Positions 16,603-26,736 are shown, counted from the stretch's first letter. The stretch is DNA of 64,000 nt from Oceanospirillum sp964342385 (GCA_964342385.1 CAYFGP010000008.1:1-64000); one strand, 5' to 3'. Notes: generated from the letters alone by a model not told the origin. Numbers and translations: made by a program.

Positions 16603-17336
16603 ATAGGTCTCTTAAATCTAAGGCTGTCTAATACAGAGTTTTACCAAGAACATAGCTGCAAACCGGTAAAAAAAGCCAGCTCTTCGCCGACCCAACAACT
16701 GTTTTATAACCCTTGGCAATAAAAATTTGATATTTATATCCGGCCACTTATAACGAAAAAAAGCAATAGAAATCAATAACGCCTTAGTCCCTAAACAGAT
16801 TTTTTTCACCTGTTCAAAGCTAAAAATTAGCAGCAACCGGAGTTTATTCAAGACGGTAAATAGCGCGATAAAAACCTTTGAATACTTTTTAGCCGTCAAT
16901 CGACTCAGTCAAAAAGTATGGCATTTTTTTCGTAAAACAACCCTTGCCGGGGTGTTTTAAACCGCCTTGGTCAAAAAAGGGCGTATAAACTACCCTAGCA
17001 GATTGCAGAGTTCCAGCCCTGCTTGTAAAAAAACTACCGCACGACTCTTTACCAAACGACTCCACTAAATTCCTCTCTCGACCCTTCGCCCAGATTATAA
17101 CCAAAACAATAGGATTAAAATTCTTTGCATTTCGGCTAGTTAGGTTCCACTCTTAACGTAAAGCATCTGAACAAAAGCGCCCTTGTAAAAAGCACATATT
17201 CTCCAATTACACATCAGAGAATATCGAAAAATGTCTGTTTAGGTGTGTACCCCCGCGTTTAACCGATCACTGAATATAGCCCCCGCTTCCATCTCAGGTA
17301 TCGGTCATTAAGCGCAGCAACATGGAGGGAATGACG
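16603..17336. other. 734-bp divergent topA/gap intergenic region
   Basis: No supported gene; the small frames here lack start signals and coding bias. It must hold promoters for topA and gap. Positions 17159-17250 look like a heavily decayed reverse copy of the 92-bp repeat (CATCTGAACAAAAG at one end, AATATCGAAAAATGTCTG near the other, at the right spacing). Confidence 0.5.
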
Positions 17337-18338
17337 ATGACCACTGTCAGAGTAGCCATCAACGGTTTTGGCCGTATCGGCCGTAATATCCTACGCGCCT
17401 ATTTTGAAAATAAACAAGATACGGCCATTGAGATTGTCGCCATTAATGATCTGGGTGACGCCGAGATTAACGCCCACCTATTACAATACGATTCCGTACA
17501 CGGACGTTTTGGCTTTGAGGTCAGCCACGATAGCAGCTCACTCACCATCAACGGTAAAACCATCCAAGTTTTATCAGAGCGAGATCCCAGCGCACTGCCT
17601 TGGAGCGAACTCAATATCGATGTGGTGATGGAGTGCACCGGCCTGTTTACTGCTCGTGCCAAAGCAGGCCTACACCTGCAAGCGGGAGCCAAAAAAGTGC
17701 TGATCTCAGCCCCTTCACCAGATGCCGATGCTACCGTGGTGTATGGTGTTAATGAAGACAGCCTACGTCCCGAACATAAGATCATCTCCAACGCCTCCTG
17801 CACCACCAACTGTTTAGCCCCTGTGGTACAAGCCTTGCATCAGCAGATGAGCGTACAAAGCGGTGTGATGACGACAATTCACGCCTATACCAATGATCAA
17901 CATCTGACCGATGTTTATCATAGCGATCCTTACCGGGCCCGCTCGGCGACGCAATCGATGATTCCGACAAAAACCGGCGCAGCCGCGGCTATCGGATTAG
18001 TCCTGCCAGAGCTGGACGGTAAACTGGATGGCCTAGCCGTGCGCGTACCTACCAGCAATGTCTCTCTGGTGGATTTGAGTGTAGTGGTTGAACGCCCGCA
18101 GGCGCCGGATATAATTAACCAATTCATGCAACAGGCAGCGGATGACTCTAAAGTCATGCTGTACAACGACACCCCTCTGGTATCGGTGGATTTTAATCAC
18201 TGCCCAGCATCTTCTGTCTTTGATGCCAGCCACACCCGGGTACAAGGCAATCTGATAAAAGTGATGGCCTGGTACGACAATGAATGGGGCTTTTCAAACC
18301 GAATGCTGGATACTGCTCTTTTTGTAACAAATAGATAA
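17337..18338 (+). CDS. gap: glyceraldehyde-3-phosphate dehydrogenase, type I
   Basis: ATG 17337 is chosen because GGAGGGA ends six bases before it; ATGs at 17322 and 17331 overlap or abut that site. The 333-residue enzyme oxidises glyceraldehyde 3-phosphate with NAD(P) and phosphate. Visible are the Rossmann motif AINGFGRIGRN (residues 7-17), an Asp at 38 that usually marks NAD preference, the catalytic Cys155 in SNASCTTNC, and HAYTNDQ. It is followed 160 bp later by pyk, so glycolytic steps are clustered. The epd subtype was considered but the sequence reads as GAPDH. Confidence 0.9.
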   Translation: MTTVRVAINGFGRIGRNILRAYFENKQDTAIEIVAINDLGDAEINAHLLQYDSVHGRFGFEVSHDSSSLTINGKTIQVLSERDPSALPWSELNIDVVMECTGLFTARAKAGLHLQAGAKKVLISAPSPDADATVVYGVNEDSLRPEHKIISNASCTTNCLAPVVQALHQQMSVQSGVMTTIHAYTNDQHLTDVYHSDPYRARSATQSMIPTKTGAAAAIGLVLPELDGKLDGLAVRVPTSNVSLVDLSVVVERPQAPDIINQFMQQAADDSKVMLYNDTPLVSVDFNHCPASSVFDASHTRVQGNLIKVMAWYDNEWGFSNRMLDTALFVTNR

Positions 18339-18499
18339 TTTAATGCCTCTGTAGCTTGAATTGCTGGCTTTTTATAGCCCAACAGAAAATGAACAACTCA
18401 ACAGCAAGGCTTAAAATAGCACCCCAAAGCGGGCAATCTGACCACCTGCCAATAAAGATCAGTTGCCTGCCAATATCTCTGCTTAGGAAATTCTCGTAA

Positions 18500-19912
18500 A
18501 TGCGCAGAACCAAGATTGTAGCAACACTCGGCCCGGCCACAGACGCACCTGAAACCCTGCAACAGGTTTTACAATATGTGGATGTGGTCCGGATTAACTT
18601 TTCCCACGGCGACCCAGAAGAGCACCAAGCTCGCGTAGAAGCAGTCAGAAAAACAGCGGCAGAGATTGGTCGCTTTGTTGCCGTACTGGGTGACCTGCAA
18701 GGCCCTAAAATCCGTGTCGCTCGTTTTGCCAATGGCCCGATTGATCTGGCTGTCGGTGATAAATTCACCCTGAATATGACTCTGGACCGCAACGCCGGTG
18801 ATCAACAGCAAGTGGGTGTCGATTACCCAGAGCTGGCCGATGATGTCGTGCCTGGCGATACTCTGTTGCTGGACGATGGCCGTCTGCAGCTGAAAGTCGA
18901 TGAGATTGCCAAACCGGAAGTGCGCTGTACTGTGACCGTAGGCGGCAAACTATCCAATAACAAGGGCATCAACAAACAGGGTGGTGGCTTGTCAGCCGCA
19001 GCTCTGACCGACAAAGATAAAAAAGATCTGAAAACTGCCATCGCCCTGAAGATGGACTATCTGGCGGTTTCCTTCCCACGCACAGGCGATGATATGCGTG
19101 AAGCCCGCGCACTGCTGGGCGAAGAGGGTGAAGAAATTGGCCTGATCGCCAAAGTGGAACGTGCAGAATCCGTTGCCAGCGAAGAGCTGATGGACGATAT
19201 GATCTCTGCCTGTGAAGGCATTATGGTGGCTCGTGGCGATCTGGGTGTAGAGATTGGTGATGCTCAGCTGATCGGTGTACAGAAGAAACTGATCCAGCGC
19301 GCCCGTAGCCTGAACAAGGTGGTGATTACTGCAACCCAGATGATGGAGTCCATGATCTCCAGTCCACTGCCTACCCGTGCAGAAGTATTTGATGTCGCTA
19401 ATGCCGTACTGGATGGTACCGATGCCGTGATGCTGTCCGCTGAAACCGCTGTGGGTCAGTTCCCACTGGAAACCGTACAAGCGATGGATCGTCTATGCCT
19501 GGGTGCTGAGCAAGAGCGCATTACTCAGCAATCCAATCACAGAATCCATGAGCACTTCGGTCATATAAATGAAGCAGTTGCTCTATCGGCCATGTATGCC
19601 GCTAATCACCTGGATGGTGTTAAAGCGATCATCTGTATGACACGAACCGGGTTGACGCCTCTGCTGATGTCACGTATCCGCTCTGGCATGCCGATCTATG
19701 CCTTTACCAGTCAACCACTAACTCAGCATCGTGTAGCCCTGTATCGCGGCGTAACCACAGTACCTTTCTCAACATCCAGCACCAGCCCTGAAGCGATTCA
19801 GGATGCGGTGGATGAACTGAAAAAGCGCGGCGCGGTAGAAGAAGGTGATAATGTTATTGTCACCCGTGGTGATCTGGGTGGCACCCACACCATGACGATT
19901 ATTCGTATCTAA
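18500..19912 (+). CDS. pyk: pyruvate kinase
   Basis: The 470-residue protein transfers phosphate from phosphoenolpyruvate to ADP. Family signatures are in order: RRTKIVATLGPA at the N-terminus, RINFSHGDPEEH (~residue 31), the K-containing IGLIAKVERAESV active-site strand (~residues 212-225), GIMVARGDLGVEIG, and TATQMMESMISSPLPTRAE. The length and the RRTKIVATLGP opening fit PykA-type enzymes. It lies downstream of gap on the same strand and ends in a strong terminator at 19939. Confidence 0.95.
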   Translation: MRRTKIVATLGPATDAPETLQQVLQYVDVVRINFSHGDPEEHQARVEAVRKTAAEIGRFVAVLGDLQGPKIRVARFANGPIDLAVGDKFTLNMTLDRNAGDQQQVGVDYPELADDVVPGDTLLLDDGRLQLKVDEIAKPEVRCTVTVGGKLSNNKGINKQGGGLSAAALTDKDKKDLKTAIALKMDYLAVSFPRTGDDMREARALLGEEGEEIGLIAKVERAESVASEELMDDMISACEGIMVARGDLGVEIGDAQLIGVQKKLIQRARSLNKVVITATQMMESMISSPLPTRAEVFDVANAVLDGTDAVMLSAETAVGQFPLETVQAMDRLCLGAEQERITQQSNHRIHEHFGHINEAVALSAMYAANHLDGVKAIICMTRTGLTPLLMSRIRSGMPIYAFTSQPLTQHRVALYRGVTTVPFSTSSTSPEAIQDAVDELKKRGAVEEGDNVIVTRGDLGGTHTMTIIRI

Positions 19913-19938
19913 AACACTTCGTTTTAGGCCTATAAAAA

Positions 19939-19965
19939 AACCGGAACTTCGCTTCCGGTTTTTTT
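19939..19965 (+). terminator. pyk terminator
   Basis: AACCGGAA (19939-19946) and TTCCGGTT (19953-19960) form the stem, followed by a T run. Confidence 0.9.
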
Positions 19966-20435
19966 GTTATCGAATCTTCTTCAAATCCTGCCTGTCCCAT
20001 TTTTACGGTTGTTTTTTTGTGATTGCTTGTGTGATTTCTGCCATAAAATCTTGCCGCTCCTGTTTTTCTTAACAGTGCAAAACATTCTCTATTTTTCCCG
20101 CCTAAATATGACCATCTAGTCAAACCCTACAGCCCGCATCATAGCTATCTTTCACTATACTCCACGCGCTTTCGCAGGCTTCCACGGAGCCTAGCTTTCA
20201 CTGACCTTAGAACGCTCCAGACACATTTGTTAAACCCGTCAAAAACACCTGAAATGTCGCGAATCAACTTGGTTCAGATTCAATTTTCAAACCTTTTTTC
20301 CCAGAAAAATAATAACACATCAAATATTTTTGACACTAACAAAACCCAGTAATAGACCTAAAGTACAGGGTTGAATTAGCCAAAACATCTCTGTAAGGTA
20401 ATAAATATATTTTGAACTCTAACTATTTTTAAACC
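19966..20435. other. 470-bp region upstream of ectA
   Basis: No gene is supported. It is AT-rich near 20290-20420 and contains a TTGACA hexamer at 20330-20335, but no well-spaced -10 element could be settled by eye. It presumably holds the osmotically controlled ect promoter and the EctR operator. Confidence 0.4.
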
Positions 20436-21077
20436 ATGTCTGACACGATAAGTGAGAAGAGCACTTCGATCCTCTTCACCAAACCTGAACTGAAAGATGG
20501 TTTGGATATTCACGCCTTGATCCAACGTTGCCCGCCCCTAGATTTGAACTCCAGCTATTGCTATATGCTGGCCAGTTCACTATGGGCAGATACGTCTATT
20601 TGTGCTTGGCAGAATGACCAATTAATCGGTTTTATCTCAGCACTGATGCGCCCGGATCACGACAATACGCTATTTATCTGGCAGGTTGCTGTTGCCCCCC
20701 AAGCCCGCGGGCAAAAGCTGGCCCGCCGCATGTTGGTTGAGCTGCTGAAACGTTCTGACATTCACCAAGCGAATTACCTGCACACCACAATATCCCCAGA
20801 TAACCAGGCCTCCTGGAGCACCTTCCAAGGGCTGGCGCGGCAACTTGATTGCCCATCACAAACACTCCCCTTTCTGGATAAAGATTTGCACTTCAAAGGT
20901 GCTCACGACTCTGAAGAACTTTTTGAGATCGGTCCTTTTGATCTATCCCTATCCTGCGATGCGAATCCACTATGCCGTCATCCCGGCTCTTATGAACAAG
21001 CCTTCTCTGGCGAACAATCAATTCCTTGCCGTCTAATGGATCGCTGCAACCGAACAAACACCTTTGCTTATCCCTGA
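20436..21077 (+). CDS. ectA: L-2,4-diaminobutyrate N-gamma-acetyltransferase
   Basis: This GNAT enzyme makes N-gamma-acetyl-diaminobutyrate, the second ectoine step. The acetyl-CoA loop VAPQARGQKLARRMLVELL (~residues 88-106) and the substrate-side motifs CPPLDLNSSYCY and TISPDNQASW are intact. Family members usually stop a few residues after the segment seen here as EELFEIGPF (~residue 168); this frame runs about 43 residues further through a Cys-, Asn- and Pro-rich tail with no family character, as if the native stop was lost or shifted. It is the first gene of the ect operon. Confidence 0.9.
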   Translation: MSDTISEKSTSILFTKPELKDGLDIHALIQRCPPLDLNSSYCYMLASSLWADTSICAWQNDQLIGFISALMRPDHDNTLFIWQVAVAPQARGQKLARRMLVELLKRSDIHQANYLHTTISPDNQASWSTFQGLARQLDCPSQTLPFLDKDLHFKGAHDSEELFEIGPFDLSLSCDANPLCRHPGSYEQAFSGEQSIPCRLMDRCNRTNTFAYP

Positions 21078-21155
21078 CTTGGGCTGAGCCATATCCAATC
21101 GATTTTCCCAGCACATTTAATCGTCTTAACTTACTTACGCTAACCGGAGCAAAAA

Positions 21156-22424
21156 ATGATTTTTCAGGATTACGAATCGGAAGTTCAAAGCTACTCCCGT
21201 TCTTTTCCCGTAGTCTTCACCAAGGCCCAGGGCTGTAAACTGTTCGATACCGAGGGCAAAGAATATATCGACTTTCTGGCTGGAGCCGGTTCGCTCAACT
21301 ACGGCCATAACAACCCCATTTTAAAAGAAAGTCTGATCGACTATATCGAGCAGGATGGCATCACCCACGGCCTGGATATGCATACCCAATCCAAAGCCGA
21401 GTTTCTGGAAGCCTTCCGTGATCTGATCCTGAAACCACGCGGCCTGGATCATAAAGTGATGTTCACCGGCCCAACCGGAGCGAACTCCGTAGAAGCGGCA
21501 ATGAAACTGGCGCGCAAGGTTACCGGACGTCACAATATCGTCGCCTTTACCAATGGTTTCCATGGCTGCACTCTGGGTGCACTAGCCGCTACTGGTAATA
21601 GCCACCACCGAAATGGTGCGGGCCAAGCACTAAGTGGAGTTACCCGATTACCTTATGACGGTTACCTGGGCGATAACTTCAATACGTTGGAACTGTTTGA
21701 AAAGATGCTGAAAGACAAGTCCAGCGGCCTGGATACACCTGCCGCTGTAATTGTCGAGATTGTGCAGGGTGAGGGCGGTCTGAACACCGCATCAGGCGAG
21801 TGGCTGCAGCAACTGAGTCGTATCTGTCAGCAATATGGCATCCTGTTTATTGCCGATGATATCCAGGCCGGCTGTGGTCGCACCGGTAGTTTCTTTAGCT
21901 TCGATATATTTGATATCAAACCAGACATTATCACCCTGTCCAAGTCCCTGAGTGGTTTTGGTTTACCTTTTGCCATCACGATTTTTGATCGCAAACTGGA
22001 TATCTGGAAGCCAGGCGAGCATAACGGTACCTTCCGCGGTAACAACCACGCCTTTATCACGGCGAAAAAAGCCCTGGAAACCTACTGGGGTGACGATGCC
22101 TTTATCAGCCATATCCATGGTCGCAGCGAACAGCTCAAACAGGTGTTGAATAACATCTGTGATAAATACCCTGAGCTTTACCGAAAAGGTCGCGGCCTGA
22201 TGCAGGGCATCTGTTGCCCAAGCGGCGATATCGCCAATGTGATCACTGCAGACTGTTTTGCCAACAAGCTGGTGATTGAAACCAGTGGTCCAGAAGGCGA
22301 AGTGGTGAAATGTTTCCCGCCGCTGACCATCACTGAACAGGAACTGGCCGAAGGCCTGCAAGTACTGGAACAAGCCTTTGATCAGTACTTTGCCAGTGAA
22401 GAACCACTGAAAAAAGCCAGCTAG
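21156..22424 (+). CDS. ectB: diaminobutyrate-2-oxoglutarate transaminase
   Basis: A 422-residue class III PLP aminotransferase forming diaminobutyrate from aspartate semialdehyde and glutamate, the first dedicated ectoine step. Motifs include FTGPTGANSVEAAMKLARK (~residues 107-125), the cofactor Asp in FIADDIQAGCGRTG, and the Schiff-base Lys in DIITLSKSLSGFGLP (~residue 262). The N-terminal YESEVQSYSRSFPVVF is typical of EctB. It lies 78 bp after ectA and is followed by ectC. Confidence 0.97.
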   Translation: MIFQDYESEVQSYSRSFPVVFTKAQGCKLFDTEGKEYIDFLAGAGSLNYGHNNPILKESLIDYIEQDGITHGLDMHTQSKAEFLEAFRDLILKPRGLDHKVMFTGPTGANSVEAAMKLARKVTGRHNIVAFTNGFHGCTLGALAATGNSHHRNGAGQALSGVTRLPYDGYLGDNFNTLELFEKMLKDKSSGLDTPAAVIVEIVQGEGGLNTASGEWLQQLSRICQQYGILFIADDIQAGCGRTGSFFSFDIFDIKPDIITLSKSLSGFGLPFAITIFDRKLDIWKPGEHNGTFRGNNHAFITAKKALETYWGDDAFISHIHGRSEQLKQVLNNICDKYPELYRKGRGLMQGICCPSGDIANVITADCFANKLVIETSGPEGEVVKCFPPLTITEQELAEGLQVLEQAFDQYFASEEPLKKAS

Positions 22425-22569
22425 CGTCAAACTCGTTAACAATCACCCCGTTAACAAATGACTGTTAACAGCAAACCTAATACAGCTCTACTACTGGTTT
22501 GGATAATTATTATTCAGACCAGTAGCCCCAATGCTCGTAATCAATCGATTTAATACAACAGGATTAACC

Positions 22570-22971
22570 ATGATCGTTCGTCAACTGCAGGATCTTGAAA
22601 ACTCAGAACGCTGCATCAAAACAGATAACTGGCAAAGTGTGCGTATGTCTCTCAAAGATGACAACATGGGTTTCTCTTTCCATATCACCACCATTTTCGC
22701 CGGTACAGAAACACCGATTCATTACCAAAACCATCTGGAAACTGTGTACTGCATCAGTGGTTACGGTGAGGTAGAAACGGTCGATGACGGCAAAATTTAC
22801 CCAATCAGCCCAGGCACCATCTATATTCTGGATAAAAATGACAAACACCTGCTACGGGCCCATGAAGGTGAAGATATCGTGTTTGCCTGTGCGTTTAATC
22901 CACCGCTGAATGGCAAAGAAGTGCATGATGAAAACGGTGTATATCCATTAGAAGCTGAAAGTGTGACTTAA
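22570..22971 (+). CDS. ectC: ectoine synthase
   Basis: The 133-residue cupin closes the ectoine ring from N-gamma-acetyl-diaminobutyrate. ATG 22570 is chosen, six bases after AGGA; the frame opens 13 codons earlier without a site. The cupin strands PIHYQNHLETVYCISGYGEVE (~residues 50-70) and PGTIYILDKNDKHLLRA carry the expected metal-binding and fold residues, and the start MIVRQLQDL is characteristic of the family. Length is normal. It completes ectABC; ask follows after a 341-bp gap. Confidence 0.97.
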   Translation: MIVRQLQDLENSERCIKTDNWQSVRMSLKDDNMGFSFHITTIFAGTETPIHYQNHLETVYCISGYGEVETVDDGKIYPISPGTIYILDKNDKHLLRAHEGEDIVFACAFNPPLNGKEVHDENGVYPLEAESVT

Positions 22972-23312
22972 TCACTACGCCTGCATTTAAGTTCGGCGCC
23001 AGAGTATTTCTATACACCAAATTGAGCGCCGAGCCTTTCATATGATTGTTATACTCCGCATTATTTTCATCCCCTATTGGTCAGACCTTTGAGCGTCTTA
23101 AGCCACAGATAGCGGCCTAATTAAGATATTTAGCGACACCCTGCTAAAGATTCAGACAGAAATCAGCCCCAGAAAGGAAAAATCCATATATAATGCCCCT
23201 CCCTGCTACTTGATCAGTGTGAAAAAAACATGACAGTGGCAAAAAATACCAACGACTACTGAGAGAAAAACAGCCCGTTCCGGCCAAAACCGAACAGCTG
23301 AAGACATATTCA
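22972..23312. other. 341-bp gap between ectC and ask
   Basis: It contains a separated inverted repeat, TCGGCGC (22993-22999) with GCGCCGA (23026-23032), that could be a weak terminator or a processing hairpin after ectC. No gene is supported, so ask may have its own promoter. Confidence 0.45.
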
Positions 23313-24746
23313 ATGAGCAAGCAACATTCTGTAGAGAAAATTGGCGGCACGTCCATGAGCGACTACGCCGCGGTACGTGACAACATCATCCTGCATCGCA
23401 AAGGCTATCAGCGAATTATGGTCGTATCAGCCTACGGTGGTGTAACCAACCTGCTGCTGGAGCATAAGAAAAATGGCCAGCCAGGTATTTACGGTGCTTT
23501 TGCCGGTGCGGAAGATCAGCGTGTATGGCGTGAAAAACTGACTGGTCTGCGCAACTACCTGTTCAACATCAACCAAGAACTGTTTGGTGAAGGTGAGCTG
23601 TGCGAAAAAGCGAATGACTTTATCGGTAATCGTCTGGATCAAACCGAACAAACCCTGAACGATCTAGAACGTGTGTGTCAGCACGGCCACTTCGCATTGG
23701 GTGATCACCTGATGACCGTACGTGAAATGCTGGCCAGCCTGGGTGAAGCCCACAGTGCCTGGAACATGGCTGAACTGCTGAAGCGTGACGGCTTGAATGC
23801 TCAGTTTGTCGACCTGAGTGGCTGGAATACTGACAAGCATTTCACTCTGGACGAAGGTATTGCCGCAGCTTTTGCCAATATTGATCTGGACAATACCCTG
23901 CCAATCGCTACCGGTTACGCTCACTGTTCCGAAGGTCTGATGAGAACCTTCGATCGTGGTTACAGCGAGATGGTATTCAGCCGCATCGCCGTACTGACCG
24001 AAGCTCGTGAAGCGATCATCCACAAAGAGTTCCACCTGAGTAGTGCAGACCCACGTCTGGTGGGTGAAAACAATGTGGTGCCGATTGGCCGTACAAACTA
24101 CGACGTTGCCGATCAGCTGGCCAATCTGGGGATGGAAGCGATCCACCCTAAAGCAGGTAAAGGCCTGCGTCAGTCCGATCTGCCGCTGCGTATTATGAAT
24201 ACCTTTGAACCGGATCATCCAGGTACCCTGATCACTAACGCTTACGTCAGTGAAGCGCCATCGGTTGAAATTATCGCTGGTCGTCAGAATGTTTATGCCC
24301 TGGAGATGTTTGAGCAGGATATGATGGGTAGCATGACCGAATACGGTCGTGAGATTCTGAATATTATCGAGCGCTTTAAAGGTGATCTGGTCTCCCGTGG
24401 CAACAATGCCAATACCCTGACCTACTATCTGTCCGGCAATCTGAAAACCATTAAGCGCATTCAGAAAGCGATGCAGGAAAGATACCCGAACTCTGAGATC
24501 AACCTGAACAAGATCTCCATCGTATCGGCGATCGGCAGCAACATGAAGGTTCCGGGCATTCTGGCCAACATGGTAAATGCACTGGCCGAGTCTGAAATCA
24601 GTGTTCTGGCCCTGCAGCAGTCTATGCGTCAGGTGGATATCCAGTTTATCCTGGCCGATGAAGACTACGATAAGGCGATTCAAAGCCTGCACGCGAAGCT
24701 GATTGAAGTTCATGATCACAAAGATGCGATCTGTAACGCCAGCTAA
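23313..24746 (+). CDS. ask: ectoine-specific aspartokinase (Ask_Ect)
   Basis: A 477-residue aspartate kinase that phosphorylates aspartate to feed ectoine synthesis. The N-terminus HSVEKIGGTSMSDYAAVRDNI carries the kinase KxGGTS motif, with a large helical insertion before the conserved EFHLSSADPRLV, and paired ACT domains at the C-terminus (~residues 330-470, ISIVSAIGSNMKVPGILANM). The Ask_Ect branch lies beside ectABC and escapes normal lysine/threonine feedback, which fits its position here. Confidence 0.92.
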   Translation: MSKQHSVEKIGGTSMSDYAAVRDNIILHRKGYQRIMVVSAYGGVTNLLLEHKKNGQPGIYGAFAGAEDQRVWREKLTGLRNYLFNINQELFGEGELCEKANDFIGNRLDQTEQTLNDLERVCQHGHFALGDHLMTVREMLASLGEAHSAWNMAELLKRDGLNAQFVDLSGWNTDKHFTLDEGIAAAFANIDLDNTLPIATGYAHCSEGLMRTFDRGYSEMVFSRIAVLTEAREAIIHKEFHLSSADPRLVGENNVVPIGRTNYDVADQLANLGMEAIHPKAGKGLRQSDLPLRIMNTFEPDHPGTLITNAYVSEAPSVEIIAGRQNVYALEMFEQDMMGSMTEYGREILNIIERFKGDLVSRGNNANTLTYYLSGNLKTIKRIQKAMQERYPNSEINLNKISIVSAIGSNMKVPGILANMVNALAESEISVLALQQSMRQVDIQFILADEDYDKAIQSLHAKLIEVHDHKDAICNAS

Positions 24747-24768
24747 GCTCTAGTGAGTCATAAATAGA

Positions 24769-24805
24769 AGTAGTGGGCCTTGGTTAATTCACCAAGGTTC
24801 CTACT
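24769..24805 (+). terminator. hairpin after ask
   Basis: AGTAG(T)GG..CCTTGGT pairs with ACCAAGG..CC(T)ACT around a short AT loop; a pyrimidine-rich stretch follows but no clean T run. Likely terminator of the ect unit. Confidence 0.6.
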
Positions 24806-24981
24806 CTTTCCCACACTCCCCGCTCATACCCACTTATTACTTGAATCCAAGTTCTTCTATCCGTATCCCATCTCTGTGAATTTTTTCCTCAAAATACAAT
24901 AATTAATAGTGATGAACGGTTATAAAATCGCTAGTATTGTTTTTTTGTCATGCAACTCCCTGGTAGAAGTAAGTACCCCAA

Positions 24982-25470
24982 ATGCAATCCTATGAAGAAG
25001 TGCTAGTGGCTATCCGACAGATCATTCGCTCCATTGATCTGCACTCTCGGAAGCTCAATAAAAGCACCGGCCTGACCGGCCCTCAACTGGTCATTTTGCA
25101 AGCGCTGGAACAGGGTGGCGAAAACCACACCATTCGTGAACTGTCTAACCGGGTGAATCTCAGCCAGGCGACCGTAACGACGATTCTTGACCGCTTGGAA
25201 AGTAAAAACCTTGTGGTGCGTCAGCGTAGCTCTATCGACAAACGCAAGGTTCATGTGCTGCTAACAGAGCACGGCAGAGGTCTATTGACCGATTCACCCA
25301 AGGCCTTGCAGGAAGAGTTTATCTCCAAGTTTCAGAGTTTGGAGGAGTGGGAGCAGAATCTATTGCTGTCTTCGGTGCAGCGTATCGCTCGTATGATGAA
25401 TGCAGAAAAGCTGGATGCCTCGCCTTACCTTGAGGTCAGCAGCATTACTCCGGAAAACGCGAAAAAGTAA
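24982..25470 (+). CDS. ectR: MarR-type ectoine regulator EctR
   Basis: The 162-residue winged-helix protein has helix-turn-helix TIRELSNRVNLSQATVTTILDRLESKNLVVRQRSSIDKRKVHVLLT (~residues 52-97). IDLHSRKLNKSTGLTGPQLVILQALEQ near the N-terminus closely matches EctR1 proteins, which repress ect operons of methylotrophs and halophiles. Its place directly after ask supports this over a generic MarR. In several species ectR precedes ectA; here it follows the operon, probably with its own promoter in the 235-bp gap. Confidence 0.85.
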   Translation: MQSYEEVLVAIRQIIRSIDLHSRKLNKSTGLTGPQLVILQALEQGGENHTIRELSNRVNLSQATVTTILDRLESKNLVVRQRSSIDKRKVHVLLTEHGRGLLTDSPKALQEEFISKFQSLEEWEQNLLLSSVQRIARMMNAEKLDASPYLEVSSITPENAKK

Positions 25471-25578
25471 CTTTTCCACCTTCTGCGATTCTGGAAAAAT
25501 GGCTCTGGACAATACGGCGCACGGCTATTAAAGTGCGCCGTTTTTATTTCTCTCAGTGGCAACAACGAAGCGATCATC

Positions 25579-26736
25579 ATGGAACAACTCAACGTCCCTC
25601 AAGGGCAGTTTGCACTGTCTCGTTTTCCAGTCCGTAAAAAAGAAAATCTGCGTGCCTGGGATGCTGCTGATGAATATATCCTGAATTACCTGGCGGAAAA
25701 TGACGTTGATCTGTCAGGCAATCTGCTGATTATCAATGATAGTTTTGGTGCTCTGACTACCGCGCTATCTGAGCACCAACCGACGCTGATCACCGACTCC
25801 TATCTGGCGCAACAGGGTGCGGGCTATAATCTTAAACACAATAGCCTTAAGCACAACGAGTGTTTATCCGATGAGATTCAGCTTTTGGATAGCCTGCAGC
25901 AACCCACTGAGTCTTTAGATGTTGTACTGATCAAGGTGCCTAAAAGCCTGTCGATGCTGGAAGAACAGCTGCACCGTATCCGCCCTTTTATTACCAAGAA
26001 CACAGTGATCATCGGCGCGGCAATGGCTAAGGGTATTCATACTTCAACACTGAAACTGTTTGAGAAATTGATCGGCACGACGACGACTTCTCTGGCCGTG
26101 AAAAAAGCTCGCCTGATTTTCGCCAAGCTAGATATTGAGTTACCCGCAGTAGAGAACCCTTACCCTCTGATCATGACGCTGGAAAACTGTGGTTTTGCCC
26201 ATACTCAATTTGAGCTAAGCAACCACGCTAATGTGTTTTCCCGCGAAAAATTGGATATCGGTACCCGTTTTTTCCTGCAGAACCTGCCTACAGAGATTCC
26301 CGGCAATCGTATTATCGATCTGGGTTGTGGTAACGGTGTCGTGGGTTTAATGGCCGCAGAGCGCTTCCCTGCAGCAGAGCTGACCTTTGTCGATGAATCC
26401 TTTATGGCGGTGGATTCGGCACGCATCAACTTCCAGCGAGCCTTTCCTGAGCGCGAAGCACGTTTTAAAGCTACTGACTGTCTGCACGGTATTCCAAAAA
26501 ACAGCACGGACCTGATTCTGAATAACCCGCCATTCCATCAGAATAATGTGGTGGGTGATTTTATTGCCCAACAGATGTTCCGGGAATCCAAACAGGTATT
26601 AAAACAAGGTGGTGAGCTTTGGGTGATTGGCAATCGCCATCTGGGTTATCACATGGCACTGAAGCGACTGTTTGGTAACTGTACCACGGTGGCCAGTAAT
26701 AAGAAGTTTGTCATCTTAAAAGCAGTAAAACGCTAA
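25579..26736 (+). CDS. rlmG: 23S rRNA (guanine-N2) methyltransferase RlmG-like
   Basis: A 385-residue protein with the RsmC/RlmG double-domain plan: a degenerate N-terminal methyltransferase fold (LIINDSFGALTTALSEHQPTLITDS) and an active C-terminal domain with SAM motif IDLGCGNGVVGLMAAERFP (~residues 247-265) and the N2-guanine catalytic motif LILNNPPFH (~residues 312-320). RlmG modifies G1835 of 23S rRNA. The closely related RsmC is the main alternative; the length and N-terminal sequence fit RlmG better. It starts 108 bp after ectR. Confidence 0.85.
   Translation: MEQLNVPQGQFALSRFPVRKKENLRAWDAADEYILNYLAENDVDLSGNLLIINDSFGALTTALSEHQPTLITDSYLAQQGAGYNLKHNSLKHNECLSDEIQLLDSLQQPTESLDVVLIKVPKSLSMLEEQLHRIRPFITKNTVIIGAAMAKGIHTSTLKLFEKLIGTTTTSLAVKKARLIFAKLDIELPAVENPYPLIMTLENCGFAHTQFELSNHANVFSREKLDIGTRFFLQNLPTEIPGNRIIDLGCGNGVVGLMAAERFPAAELTFVDESFMAVDSARINFQRAFPEREARFKATDCLHGIPKNSTDLILNNPPFHQNNVVGDFIAQQMFRESKQVLKQGGELWVIGNRHLGYHMALKRLFGNCTTVASNKKFVILKAVKR

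Noticed and set aside
16618..17104. Two minus-strand frames upstream of topA
   Set aside because: Low-complexity AT-rich sequence lacking start signals; better explained as the divergent promoter region.
19899..20123. 74-residue minus-strand frame after pyk
   Set aside because: It reads through the pyk terminator and has no coding character.
20330..20355. Possible sigma70 promoter for ectA (TTGACA with TAATAG)
   Set aside because: The spacing is about 14 bp, too short, and no better -10 could be settled by eye.
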